Part shown: positions 43,725-55,422 of the stretch, in pieces
Numbering within the stretch: position 1 is the stretch's first letter
Layout of the letters: each line of letters begins with the position of its first letter
NCBI RefSeq assembly: GCF_036884655.1
Contig: NC_088345.1
Location: 32,152,501-32,216,500 of the forward strand
Source: Musa acuminata AAA Group
Lineage: Eukaryota; Streptophyta; Magnoliopsida; Zingiberales; Musaceae
Reading direction: 5' to 3'
Length of the DNA: 64,000 nucleotides
Position numbers and translations under genes: made by a program
The notes under the pieces: generated by a model
The model's database searches: none
Seen by the model: the letters and a program-made list of their open reading frames with translations, nothing else
What the model was told of the DNA's origin: nothing

Positions 43725-44717
43725 CTACAAGAAAGGATGATTTTTAGGAACCCATTTGCTTTTGGGTGCCTCAAAAATAGATCTACATTGTTTATCATGT
43801 TGCATAGAATTTATTATGGTTCCTTTAGGAACCCAAATTAATTTGTTTGGACTAATTTTCTTGAATGGATAATAATACGTTTTGTGTCCAAATTTGTAAC
43901 AAAAGTTGCATTTGCTTTGGTGTCGAACATGTAAGATGGGGTCTTTTACGAAGGTGGTTGGATTTTGGTGAGGACTTCTCACAAATCCAATTCCACTTCT
44001 TTTGGGAACGTGACCCTTGTTTGTAAGGATCATGATCAATGACTTGCTACCAACCTCAAATTTCTTCAAGGTGTCCTTAAGTAGCAAGTTTTTCTTTTGG
44101 AGAGTTTCTAGATCATGGCATATTATGCATAAACTTAAACTATCATGATATTCAGTTTTTAACTTATCAAAATTACAAGTAAGACTATCATGCTCCTTTT
44201 TTAGCAATTTGTATTTTCTACTAATAATCTTGCATTCATCAAATAAGTCATGGAAGACATTTAATAATTCATCAAATGATAAATCTGCATCTATTAAATT
44301 TGTTACCTCTTCTCCGATGGCCATTAAGGCGTAGTGAGCAACTTGCTCGGTGTTGGACTCCTCTTCTTCGGATGCGCTCGAGTCATCTCACGTTGCTTTG
44401 AGCGCCTTCTTCTTTGATTTTCTCTTTTTGGCTTGGGGACAATCACTCTTGTAGTGTCCTGGCTTTTTGCACTCATAGCAAATAACTTGGTCCTTCTTGG
44501 GTTCAAGTTTTTTTTTTGCGTCATTCTTAAACTTGTTTCTTTTAATGAATTTTTTAAATTTTCTTGTTAGAAGTACCAAGTCATCATCACAGTCCTCATC
44601 ACTTGAGTTTTCTCTCAAGTGGCCTTTTGAAGTTTTAAGTGCCATATCCTTCCTGTTCTTTGGAAGGATGTCTTCTTGCTCTTCATGAGCTTTCCAAGTC
44701 ATCTCGTAGGTCATTAA
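43725..44717 (-). pseudogene. Element J gag, N-terminus missing
   Basis: Frame from SLMTYEMTWKAHEEQED to SKWVPKNHPFL then TAG (43725-43727), in the same frame as pol. The first knuckle CYECKKPGHYKSDC is intact. The second, CNFCYKFGHKTYY, lacks its last Cys. TGA at 44388-44390 replaces Trp of TWDD. The sequence is very close to the gag of element B. Confidence 0.9.
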
Positions 44718-46124
44718 TGAGGATGTATGCCAGTTTGCAATAAATGTAAATAATAAATTAAAAATACAAACCATATTTTATAATGGTTCGTCGTCGTGAC
44801 CTATATCCACTCTCGATTCCTCTTCCATCAAGGCCACTGGTATCTACTAACGATCTTCCTTCAATGGACGAAGATCAACAACCCTTACAACTTGATTCTC
44901 TTTTTGACAAGTTCAGGAGAGGACATTTACAGCCCTCTTCACTCATCTCTTAAACAAGACTAATACTTAGAGCTTGAGAGGAGTTCTCACAAGATTACAA
45001 CAATGTTTTTATTTCTTTTTGCTCTCAATTCTTATGTATGTTAACTATGGATGAGAGAGGTATTTATAGGCCCCAAGTAGATTCAAACTTGGAGCCTAAA
45101 TGTGTCTCATCCCGGGATTCCCGGGTCCTGACGGTACCACCGCCTGCAGCATTGACATTGGGCGATACCACCACTTGACAGTCTCTCGAAGACTGTTTGG
45201 GCAGTATCACTGCCCAGACTAGTGGTACCATTGCTTAACACAATCTTGGAGATTGTGCCATCATGATTCCACCTATTGAGTCACTGTTTGGGCATTTCAC
45301 TTGGCCCAATATAGTCAAAAGTTGGGCCCAATTGGCCCCTAATTGAGTTGTCTTAATTCCAATCCAATTATATGTTAACTATGAATTTTAAGGTATACAC
45401 TAAGCAAATCAAGTCCGATTAGTCTAGGTTTCTTTCGGTAAGCTTCCAGCGATCTTCCAACGAACTTTCGATGAACTTCCGATGATCTCTCGGCAATGTT
45501 CCAACGGACTCCCAATAAGCTCCTAGACTTCATGATGATATTCTTGGAGAGTTCTAATGAGCTTCTTTGGTAGGCTTCTAGACTTTTTGGTCAATTCCGG
45601 TAGAACTTTTGATGAACATCCATACTTCTGACGAACTCTCGAACTCCCAACAAAATCTCATTCTTGACTCCGAGACTTTATTTTGCTTTATGCATTGATC
45701 ATTATCGTAGTTAATCCTATACACTTAAAACCTACTTTGATCTAGACAATTATTATAAAGCTTGAATCAAATGTTGTTCAACATGTCATTGGTTCATCGA
45801 TGCTTCGTTCGATTCTTCGGCGCATCATCCTCTCTTGCGGCCTATTGCTCAATCGGCGAGTTGACCTCCACATCTCCAATTTTCTTGGCGTAATTTTCGC
45901 TTTCTTTGGCCCAATGCTTAAACCCATGGCCCGAAGCCTTCTACCGATATATCGACTGATCTTCAACTCGACGTCCAATCTTCTTACATGTTTCTCTCGG
46001 GCCCAACATGATTCTTCCTGCTTTTAATTATCTTTCCTTGACCAAAGCTTCTTGCATAACTCAAAATGTAAATCAAATCATAAACACTATTAATTAGTTT
46101 AATCATGAAAATTCGAGATTTAAC
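44718..46124 (-). mobile_element. Truncated Sirevirus-like LTR L1, minus strand
   Basis: Begins on the minus strand at 46124 (tgttaaatctcgaattttc) and runs through the family landmarks: 'gttcg' phrases (45400-45650), palindrome remnants (45120-45240) and TATA (reverse) near 45060. It stops around 44718, joined to the gag of J. Its last ~180 bases and any internal region are missing. Confidence 0.75.
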
Positions 46125-47537
46125 ACCAATGACATATTGGACAACATAGGATTCATGCTTGTAATTGTGTATCTAGATCAAGTTAGTTTCGAGCTAATTG
46201 AGTCCGTTTTGGGATGAAATAATATCAATTCAATTAGTGGCCAATTAAGCATGAATTAGGGTTGAATTGGGCCTACTGTTTGGCTTATTCAGTGACCTAT
46301 AGTAGGGTTTGGCATTGGTACCGCCTAGACACAGTCTTCCAAACTATGTCAGGCGGTGGTACCGCTAGACTTGACGATGGTACCGTCCTGATATAGTCTT
46401 CAAAACTGTGTCAGGTGGTGGTATCGCTAGACTGGGTGGTGGTACTACCTAATATCAGACTGACAAGTGGGGTACTATATGTGGTGGTACCTCTAGTACC
46501 CTGCAAACCCGAGATGAGATTATTTTGACTCTAAATTTGAATCCATTTTGGGCTTATAAATATCCCACTCATCCTTGCTTGGTTAAAAGAAGAACTAAAA
46601 GGGGTACGAGGGCTGCGTTTTTTAGTGCATAAATAGGGCAGCAACGAGGGCAGTAGAGGAGATCTTGGCAACAACAAAAAGGAGGAGAAAAAGATAGAAA
46701 TCCAAGGAGAAAGAAAGGGAAGAAAACAAGGACAACGCAGAGAGACTATTCTCAATCATCCAGCAGTGTTCTAATATCAGGTTAGATCAAATCTACAGTA
46801 GATTCTTACTGTGATTACTTGGGAAAAATTAAGGAGGATTTAGAATTTTGTGCATAGTGATGTGATCCTTGTATCTTAGTTATTCTCTTGTGATTGTTGC
46901 TAGGGTTTTGGGTAAGAGATTGAGATTTGTATATTCATTATTCTAGTTTACATCATGGTTTTTACCATTCACATTGGAGGGGCTTTCCATGTATATCTTG
47001 GTGTTCTATTTGATTATGATTCTATTTAATTCCATTGCGTGTTATGACCTGCTAGTATTTGTTCATATATAAAAGTTTATTTCTCTTTATATCCCATCAA
47101 ACTCTATAGTAAATCCTTAAGAATTCCCCTCTAGCTTTAAGTTTTGATTTTAGTTTAAAAAAGTGGTGAGTGGCTTGTAAAGCTTAACTTCTGCACTTGT
47201 GATAAGAAGAAAAGAGTTATAAGGGTAGTTGATCTTCTCCCATTAGAAAGAAGATCAGTAGTGAAAGTCGGTGGCCTTGAGTGAAGAGGAATCGGGAGTG
47301 GACGTAGGTCATGACAACCGAACAACTATAAATTCGGTGTACTCAGTTAGCATTTTTGTTCTATTTTTCATTCTCATATTGCAAACTAATTTTCTTGCTT
47401 ATGACTCTCACTATGTTTACAATGTGCTAAGTTTAAATGCTTTCCGATACGATTTCATTAAACGAAGTTTTCAAACTGTTGTTTTTACGAAAGTACTAAT
47501 TCACCCTCCCTTCTTAGTGCTGATTTCAGTCCTAACA
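46125..47537 (+). mobile_element. Truncated Sirevirus-like LTR L2, plus strand
   Basis: Starts in the middle of the LTR (ccaatgacatattggacaac, matching position ~3398 of LTR E and ~50745 of solo LTR M). It has palindrome remnants (46315-46500), TATA 'cttataaatatccc' near 46554, and ends cagtcctaaca at 47537. No PBS follows, so its internal region is gone. Confidence 0.75.
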
Positions 47538-47770
47538 ATAACAACTATAAGGATAATAAAAAATTAAGTGTTTTTCTTATTATTTTTAGATTTATCCTTA
47601 CATACTATTATTAATGAATTAATATTATGACATAAAAACTATGATTATTTGAATTTTTGTAGGTGTACGCAAACTATCTCACCTGATGGTTATGAGATAA
47701 AGTGTCATGGCACATAACTTAGAAAATATAGCTAATGAGACCCATGCATAGGAAGAGGATATGGTAGATA

Positions 47771-48223
47771 GGGAAAGAAGCATGTTGAAGAGGCTCGAAA
47801 GATGATTAATGCCACCAATATGTCTTTGAAGATAAAAGAAGAAGAAATTACAAAAATACTAAGTTCTTTAGCTGCTAAAGAACAAAAAGTAGATGTTAAG
47901 GTTGAAAGCCTAGAGAATAAGGAAAAAGACTTAGATTTCAAGAGAAGAAAAATATAATGCTAGAAAAAGACTAAAAGGCTTTGCATGAGATGCGTTCTGA
48001 ACTTGCAGAAGTCAAGTTGACATCTGATAAGAAGTTTGATGATGCCCGTGCTCTAGAAATCGGATTAGAAGCAAAATATTTGGAAGTTGAACAAAAGTTG
48101 CATGCTATAGATGCCAGGCTAGCAAGAGCAAGTAGTAAAAGTTCTAATGTTGATAGAAAATTGGACGATGTGGAAGCTCGCGAACATAAACGTCAAAAAG
48201 CGTATCTCTTATTTGAGAAATGA
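47771..48223 (+). pseudogene. Rearranged fragment of a CRWN/NMCP1-like coiled-coil gene
   Basis: Two coding-like segments in different frames. Segment 1 (47771-47956) reads GKKHVEEARKMINATNMSLKIKEEEITK...LAAKEQKVD and ends at a stop. Segment 2 (47957-48223) reads [33 protein letters not shown]...[15 protein letters not shown]...[11 protein letters not shown]. Both resemble plant CRWN (LINC/NMCP1) nuclear-lamina-like proteins. In those proteins the KAL.EMRSE..E.K segment comes before the EEA.K.I..AN segment, so the order here is reversed. The fragment lies between two truncated LTRs. 47538-47770 upstream is AT-rich with no call. It is a host-gene piece moved by retrotransposon activity or a scrambled pseudogene; no function is expected. 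Confidence 0.65.
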
Positions 48224-48857
48224 TCAGTGACCTCGTTATGATAGTAATATTGCTCGATATCAGTGGTAGTACTATCCGGTGTCTGTCGTAGTATCTTCAG
48301 TACCTAAAATTTTAGAGATTTAAATTTTTAGTTTTATTTTTAAAGTTTTTTGAAGTTTATAAATATTCACTCAGGCTTAGTTGATGGAATATTAATTCCT
48401 GAGCATAAAACTATTGTAAACTCTCTCACTGAGTATTATTTGAGTATCTTCCTCTTTCTTGAGTTTAGAGGTGATTGTAAGTTGTAGAAAGTAAGAGATC
48501 TTGTGTAAAAGAGTAAGTGTGAAGATTCTCCCCTAAGTCTATTAAAAGGAGAAAGGCTATAATAAGGGTAGTTGATTTTCACCCGTTGAAAAAAAGATCG
48601 ATAGTGAAAGCCAATAGTCTTGAGGGAAGAGGAATCAGGAGTGGATGTAGGTCGGGAAGACTGAACCACTATAAATCAGATTACATTCATTCTCTTATTT
48701 TTGATTTATTATTGCTTATTCATTTACTTTACTCGAACCCTTACATTTTTTGTTAATCATATTTTTTATACGGATTTATCGATTAGACTTTAAAATCGAT
48801 TCAAATTTGCTATATCACTAATTTACCCTCATTCTTAGTGCTATTATGGTCCTAACA
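48224..48857 (+). mobile_element. Element I 5' LTR, 5' part missing
   Basis: From about 48224 the sequence follows the Sirevirus-like LTR: decayed 'gtggtagtacta' motifs, 'tttataaatattcac' TATA region near 48356, 'aaaaggagaaagg', and ends ggtcctaaca. A decayed PBS (attagtattaaagc) follows. The upstream part of the LTR is replaced by the CRWN-like fragment. Confidence 0.75.
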
Positions 48858-48910
48858 ATTAGTATTAAAGCTAGGTTTTCTCAATTCGATTAATACCCAA
48901 GAGAGATCTA

Positions 48911-51840
48911 ATGGTTTTTTCAAGCAATCAAGAGGGTCACACCATCACTCGTCTTCCTATGTTTAATGAAATAGAGTATGCCTTTTGGAAAACTAGAATG
49001 AGAATTCTTTTCCTTTCTATAGATTTTGATTTATAGAATGTCATTGAGTTTGAATTTCAAAAATCTTCTAAACTGATAGATGAATGCAATGATTTTGAAA
49101 AGAGAATATTTTCTTTAAATGCGAATGCCTTATTTTGTGCTTTAGACAAAAATGAGTTTAATCGAGTTTCTACTTGTGACACCATCCATGATATTTGGTA
49201 TATACTCGAAGTTACTCATGAAGGTACAAATATAGTAAAAAAGTTTAAAATTAATCTTTTAGTTTATAGTTATAAATTATTTAAATGAAGCTAAGTGAAT
49301 CTATTGGTGATATATACACACATTTTATGGATGTTGTCAATGGTTTAAGACCTCTTGGTAAAAATTATACTAAACTTAAATTAGTGAGTAAGATTTTAAG
49401 GCATCTTCTTAAGAGCTGAGATCCAAATATAATGACAATCTAAGAAGTTAAAGACTTAAATAACTTTTCTCTTGAAGAACTTATAAGATTTTTAATGACT
49501 TGTAAAGTATATGATGAAGAAAAAAACCTTCTAAGGAAAAGGTAAGATATTGCCCTAAAATTAAAAAAAAACTACCCAAGTGAAAGCTCAAGTAATGATG
49601 ATGATGACATGACACTCCTTACAAGAAGATTTAAAATATTCATAAGGAGAAACAAGATAAATTCTATAGGACGAGAAGGTAAGAATAAAAGTGAGCCCAA
49701 GAAATATGCAGTTATATGCTATGAACGTAAAAAATCAGGATACTTAAAAAATGAGTGTTTGTAACTGAAAAAGAAGTCATCATCAACCCAAAAGAAGAAG
49801 AAAACAATCAATGCAATATAGGATGAATCAAGTGAGTCAAAAGTCGAAGAGCAAATCAATGAAGAAGAAGTGACAAACTATGTCTTAACAGCCTTCAACG
49901 ATAAGGTATTTGACTCTCTCTAAACATCTTTATTATATGATGAATTACTTGAAGCATTTCATGACTTATATGATAAACTTAAAAATTAATAAAAAATATA
50001 ATTTGCTAAAAAGAATGATGTCTCATTCCCTAATGAATTTGATAAATTAAAAAATAAGTATGACAAATATATGTCAACATCTTGCACTATATGTGAAGAG
50101 TTAATCTCGCTTAAAGAGGAAAATATATTACAATAATAAATATTAAAAAAATTTAAAATTAGAAATAAGTCACTGAATATGATTCTTGCTAACCAGGGTT
50201 GTGTATCAAGAAAAAAAGGAATTGGCTTCATGAGTAACACTCATCGAAAGCCAATAAAATTTGTAAAAGGACTCACACTACATATTCCTTCTAAAGTTAA
50301 ATACAATTTTTGTGAAAAATTTGGTCACTATACTTACACATATTCTCTTAAAAAATATAGCTCTCATAAATTAGTTTTGGTTTTTAAAGGAATTATAAGT
50401 GATTTGTATTAAATCTTAGATTTTGATCGTGAAATCAATTGATGAAGTTATGATCTAATCGGTGTTTGAGTGATGTAGGACTAACCTCGATCATGGAAAG
50501 ACAAATCGATTGAAGTAGGGAGAATCAAACGTTGGGCGGGAATGAATCATGTTAGAAGATTGGACATCGAGACGAAGGACTGGTTGACGTATTGGAAGGA
50601 CTTCATGCCATGAGTTTGAGCATCGAGTCGAAGGATCGAATATTGCGCCTAGGAGATCAGATGTTGCGGGAGGTCAACATGCTCATTGAGCAATATACCG
50701 AAGGAGAGGATGATGTGTTGAAAGATCAAACGAAGTATCAGATGAACCAGTGACATGCTAGCTAATATAGGATTCATGTTTGTAATTAATTATGTCTAGA
50801 TTGAGATAGTTTATGTCTAATTGAGTTAGTTTCAGGTGTAAACATACTAACTCAATTAGGGGTCCATTAGGCTTGATCTGGAGTTGAGTTGGACCCATTG
50901 GGAGGCCCATTCAGTGACCCAAAAGTTGAGTTAGGTAGTGGCATCACCAAAATAGGCAATGAAACTGCTTGTGAGCTAGAAAAGTATGAATTGCACTTCT
51001 TCCGAAAGACCCGATGGTGGTACCACCAGTGTTAGGCAGTGGTACCGCCCAAACACAAGCTCCTAGACTATGTCAAATAGTGGTATGATCAGACTAGGTG
51101 GTGGTATCGTCCAGTGTTAGTGCTGTAGGTTGCGGTATTGCCCAGCATAGGCGGTGGTACCACTACTACCCTAAAAACCTAAGGATTTAAATTTTGGCTC
51201 CAATTTTTGTAGTCATTTAGGGTCTATAAATACCCTACTAATTTCTTCTTAGATAAGCAAGAAATATTGTAGAAAAAAGAAAAATATACTTGATAAAAAA
51301 GATATAAACCTCTTAAAGTATAGTCTCTTCCTCCTAAATTTAGAAAGTCTTCTAAAGGGAGGAGCGATATCTTATGTAAAAGAGAGTTATAAAGGTTCTC
51401 TCCTATGCTTGTTAAAAGGAGCAAGAGTTGTAATAGGGTGGTTGATCTTCTTTCGTTGAAAGAAGATCGGTAGTGAACGTCGGTGGCCTCGACATAAGAG
51501 GAATCAGGAGTGGATGTAGGTCACGATGATCGAACCACTATAAACATATTTTGCACTTACTTTTTTCTCTTCATTGATATTGCCTTTTGAGTTAATTACT
51601 TAGTTCACTTACTCAAAGTTTAAACACATTTATGATATATTTTTATTGAATAAAAATTTTTAAACTGATATTTTTATGAAAGCACTAATTCTCTCCTCTC
51701 TCTTAGTGCTAAAACAGTCCTAACAATTTGATGCGAAAAGTCAAGAAAGGTAGATCTAACCATGAATAATATAAAGTTAAATGGGTACTTAAAGCAAACC
51801 CCTCTTTCTTGTAGGTATGTCTCTAAACAAGAGCTAGGAG
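48911..51840 (+). pseudogene. Element I gag, degenerate and split by solo LTR M
   Basis: Starts MVFSSNQEGHTITRLPMFN and follows the full Sirevirus-like gag: ALDKNEFNRVSTCDT, ESIGDIYTHFMDVVNGL, a degenerate first knuckle near 49715 (CYERKKSGYLKNEC), and SLNMILANQGCVSRKKGIGFM at 50179. The second knuckle is reduced (NFCEKFGHYTYTYS). Stops and frame breaks are numerous. The frame is interrupted at 50406 and resumes at 51731. Confidence 0.83.
50407..51725 (+). mobile_element. Solo LTR M inside element I
   Basis: 1,319 bp from tattaaatcttag (TG decayed to TA) to gtcctaaca, flanked by atttg on both sides (50402-50406, 51726-51730). Palindrome-type motifs at 50935-51170, TATA 'tctataaataccc' near 51222. 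The gag frame of I rejoins across it (GIISD-LMRKVKKG). No internal retroelement sequence adjoins, so it is a solo LTR. Confidence 0.87.
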
Positions 51841-54834
51841 TAAAAGATGGAATCTTGATAGTGGATGCTCAAGACACAAGACCAAAGATCCAACACACTT
51901 CTCAAAACTCACTAGCTGAGATGAAAGATATATTATTTTCAGAGACAATGATAAAGAAAAAATCATTAGCATTAGAAATATTAGTAACTAATTGAATCTC
52001 TTGATTGAAAATGTACCTTTGGAAGATGGTTTGAAATATAACTTAATAAGCATTAGTCAACTTTGTGATTAAGGATATAATGTTAAATTTGAATCTCATA
52101 CTAGCATCACAAAAATACTAAATAAGAATGAATCTATAATTGTTTTAAGAAGCGATAATATTTACACTATTGATTTGGATGATTTTCATGATGAAACTTG
52201 CTTTTGGATTTTGAATGATAATGTATGACTTTGGCATAGAAGACTAGGGTATACTAGTATGAAATTAATCTCACAAATTTGAACTAAAGAACTTGTAAGA
52301 GGAATGTCTAAAATTAAATTTATTAAAAATAAAATTTATGATACGTGCCAATTAGAAAAATAAATAAAGAGTGGCTTTAAACCTAAAAACCAAGTACCTC
52401 TAGATTATTACAACTAATTCACATGGATTTATTTGAATCTATTGATATTTTAAGCCTAGGAGGTAGTAAATACGCTTTTGTGATCATTGATGATTACAGT
52501 AGATATATTTTGACATACTTCTTGGCACATAAAAATAATTATATTAAATATTATATTAAATTTTATAAAAAAAATTAAAATAAAAAATTTTATGATTTCT
52601 TCTATTCGTAGTGATCATGGTGGTGAATTTAAAAATCATAATTTTCAAATATTTTATGATTTGAATGAGTATGACTATAATTTCTCCACTCTAAGAAATC
52701 CATAATAAAATAGAGTTATTAGAAGAAAGAATAAGAGCTTACAAGAGATAGCAAGAACCATGCTTAATGGACATAACTTACCCATATACTTTTCGGCCGA
52801 AGCCATTTGCACATTATGCTATGTGATGAATAAGATTCTTATAAGACTTCAACTATCTAAAACTCCGTATAAATTATAGAATAATATAAGACCTAACATT
52901 TTGTATTTCAAAGTTTTTCGATATAAATGTTTTATTTTAAATGAAAAGACTGCCTTAGGAAAATTTGATATAAAATCCGATGAAGGTATTTTTCTTGGAT
53001 GTTCCTCTATATCTAAAGGTTATTGAGTTTTCAATAAGAGATCCTTAGTTATTGAGGAATCTATTCATGTTATTTTTAATGAATCTCTCTAAGTTAAGAA
53101 AAAATAATTTTGATAATGATTTTGAATTTGATAAATTGAATTTGAATTAGAACTCTCCTTCCCAAGACAACTTAGATACATCTACTTCTAAAGAAACATT
53201 ACCCAAGGAATGGAAGTATGTAGATGTACATCATAATGAGCTAATTATTAGAGATACATCAAAAGGTATTCAAGCTCATTCTTTGTTAAAAAATATTTAT
53301 ACAAATACTATATTTTTATCTTAAATTGAACCTAAATACATTTATGATGCTATTAAAGATGACTCATGGGTCTTGGCAATGCATGAAGAGTTAAATCAAT
53401 TTGAAAGAAATAAAATTTGGATGCTTGTTCCTTGACCTAGTGATTATCTCGTGTTTGGCACTAAATGGGTCTTTAGGAATAAGCAAGATGAACATGGTTT
53501 TGTGGTTTGAAAGAAAGTTAGATTAGTGGCCAAATACTTCTAATAAGAAGAATATATAGATTATAAAGAAACCTTCTCCTATAGCTAGACTTGTAGCCAT
53601 AAGGATACTCCTTGCTTGTGTATATTTTAAAAAAAATTAAATTATTTTAAATAGATGTCAAAAGTACTTTTCTTAATGGCTTTATTTTAAAAAAAGTTTT
53701 TATTGAGTAATCACCCAGATTTGAAAATGATCATTTTTCAAACCATGTTTATAAATTATCAAAGACTCTTTGTGGGTTAAAGCAAGCTCCTAAGGCTTGG
53801 TACGAGAGACTTAGCTCATTTTTTATTTAAAATAATTTTTTAAAAGATAAAGTCGATATCATATTATTTACTAAATATTTTAAAATTTATATTGATGATA
53901 TTATTTTTAGTTCTATAAATAAATTTTTATGTGAATCATTTGCCATGAGTATGAGCCAAGAATTTAAAATGAGTTTAATCAGTTAATTAATATTTTTCTT
54001 AAGATTACAAATCAAGTAACTAAATGATGATATTCTTATTAGTCAAATCAAGTATACTTTGGATCCATTAAAATGGTTTCACATAGATAGTGCTAAAGTT
54101 ATCAAAACACCAATAATCATTTCTACTAAATTAGATATAGACAATGAAGGAGAATGATTTGATTAAAAGACTTATAGAGGTATGATAGGTAGCTTATTAT
54201 ATCTTACTACAACTAGACTTGATATAATATTTAGTATTAAGCTTTATGCAAGATTCTAGTCCAATCCTAAATAATACTATTATAAAGCAGTTAAATAAAT
54301 TTTTAGATTCCTAAAAGGAACTCTTAGTTTGGGATTATGATATCCTAAATCTAAAAATTTTAATTAGAAAGCTTATATTGATGTTGACTTTGCAGGATGT
54401 AGAATAGATAGAAAAAGTACCTTTAGAACTTATCAATTCTTAGGTCATGCATTTGTTTCTTGGTTTTCCAAGAAGCATAACTATGTTACATTATCCATAA
54501 CTGAAGTTGAATATGTTACAGTAGGTGCATGTTATACATGGGTAATTTGGATGAAAAATACTTTAGAAGATTATGGACTTTGCTTGAAAAATATCTCTAT
54601 AAAGTGTGATAATACTAGTTAATTTGCTTATCAAAGAATCCTATTCAATATTCATAAACCAAGCAGATTGAGATTAGATATTATTTTATTTGGGATCATA
54701 TAAGCAATCATGACATATCCTTAGATTTTGTTGATACAAAGCATTAGCTAGTGTATATCTTTACTAAACTATTGAGTGAAGAATAATTTGATTTTATTAG
54801 AAGGGAATTAGGCCTAGTAGATTTGAATGAATGA
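51841..54834 (+). pseudogene. Element I pol, heavily decayed
   Basis: Protease KRWNLDSGCSRH (DSG at 51857-51865), preintegrase LWHRRLGYTSMKLI near 52230, integrase with SDHGGEF near 52610, RT start [15 protein letters not shown] near 53455 and catalytic YIDD at 53888-53899, RNase H with FAGCRIDRKST near 54390 and ending FDFIRRELGLVDLNE then TGA at 54832-54834. Many stops and frameshifts show that this is an old copy. It has the same architecture as J but is far more diverged. Confidence 0.85.
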
Positions 54835-55422
54835 ATCTTGATAAGCCTAAAAAGGAAAAAGAAGAAAAGAACATATGAAACATATGACACCACCCTTTTT
54901 GATTCTTATGAACATGCCCTTAGATTTTTAAATCTAGGATTGTCTACAAAGTATATGGATCTAGAAGATTTGGATGATTTAGAAACAATTCAATGGTTCG
55001 CCAACTTAGATTTCCTTACTATTATTCAAATTAGTGAACCTATCTACCCAAGACCCGTTAGATTGTTATATAATAATTTACATGTGGATGAAAATGATAG
55101 GATATCCACTTATCTTCTACGGTATCATATACCTATTACAGATGACATAATTTATAACCTTATAGAAATTGTCGAAAAAAGATAAGGCTATTATTTTAGA
55201 GAATAATGGGACACTAAATCAGTTGGGGTCACATATTCTGAGGTAATTGGCATTATTTTTGGAAACCCTAACTTATCTATTATTCCAAAGAGTTATGAGC
55301 ATATTTTACCATTTAACATAAAATTACATTATATCATGATTAGTAATCTGCTTCCTAAATAATACTATCTTAACAAAGTTAATACTTAGAAATAGGCACC
55401 ATATATTGGATTTTGATAGGAC
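54835..55422 (+). pseudogene. Element I envelope-like ORF, degenerate
   Basis: Follows pol in the same frame after a single TGA. It reads TYETYDTTLFDS, LETIQWFANLDFLTIIQISEPIYPRPVRLLYNN, STYLLRYHIPITDDIIYNL, then a stop at 55182, and continues with the relatives of B's ORF (GIIFGNPNLSIIPKSYEHILPFN, LLPK*YYLN). Homology ends near 55422 (LEIGTIYWILIG), where an unrelated LTR begins. The rest of this ORF and the 3' LTR of I are missing. Confidence 0.83.

Larger units (their letters stand above)
37965..44717 (-). mobile_element. Element J: Sirevirus-like gag-pol element, both ends truncated
   Basis: Minus-strand order: gag from about residue 197 (44717 to 43725), protease, integrase, RT and RNase H (43724 to 40684), untranslated region with polypurine tracts (40683 to 39667), 3' LTR (39666 to about 37965). 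The first ~590 bases of gag, the 5' LTR and PBS are missing, replaced by the LTR fragment at 44718. The last ~60 bases of the 3' LTR are also missing. It is the best-preserved pol in the window, with about half a dozen visible inactivating changes. Confidence 0.9.

Noticed and set aside
45778..46027. ORFs in LTR L1 (minus 66 and plus 75 codons)
   Set aside because: Located entirely within LTR sequence and matching the translation of other LTR copies (for example 59017-59229); not genes.
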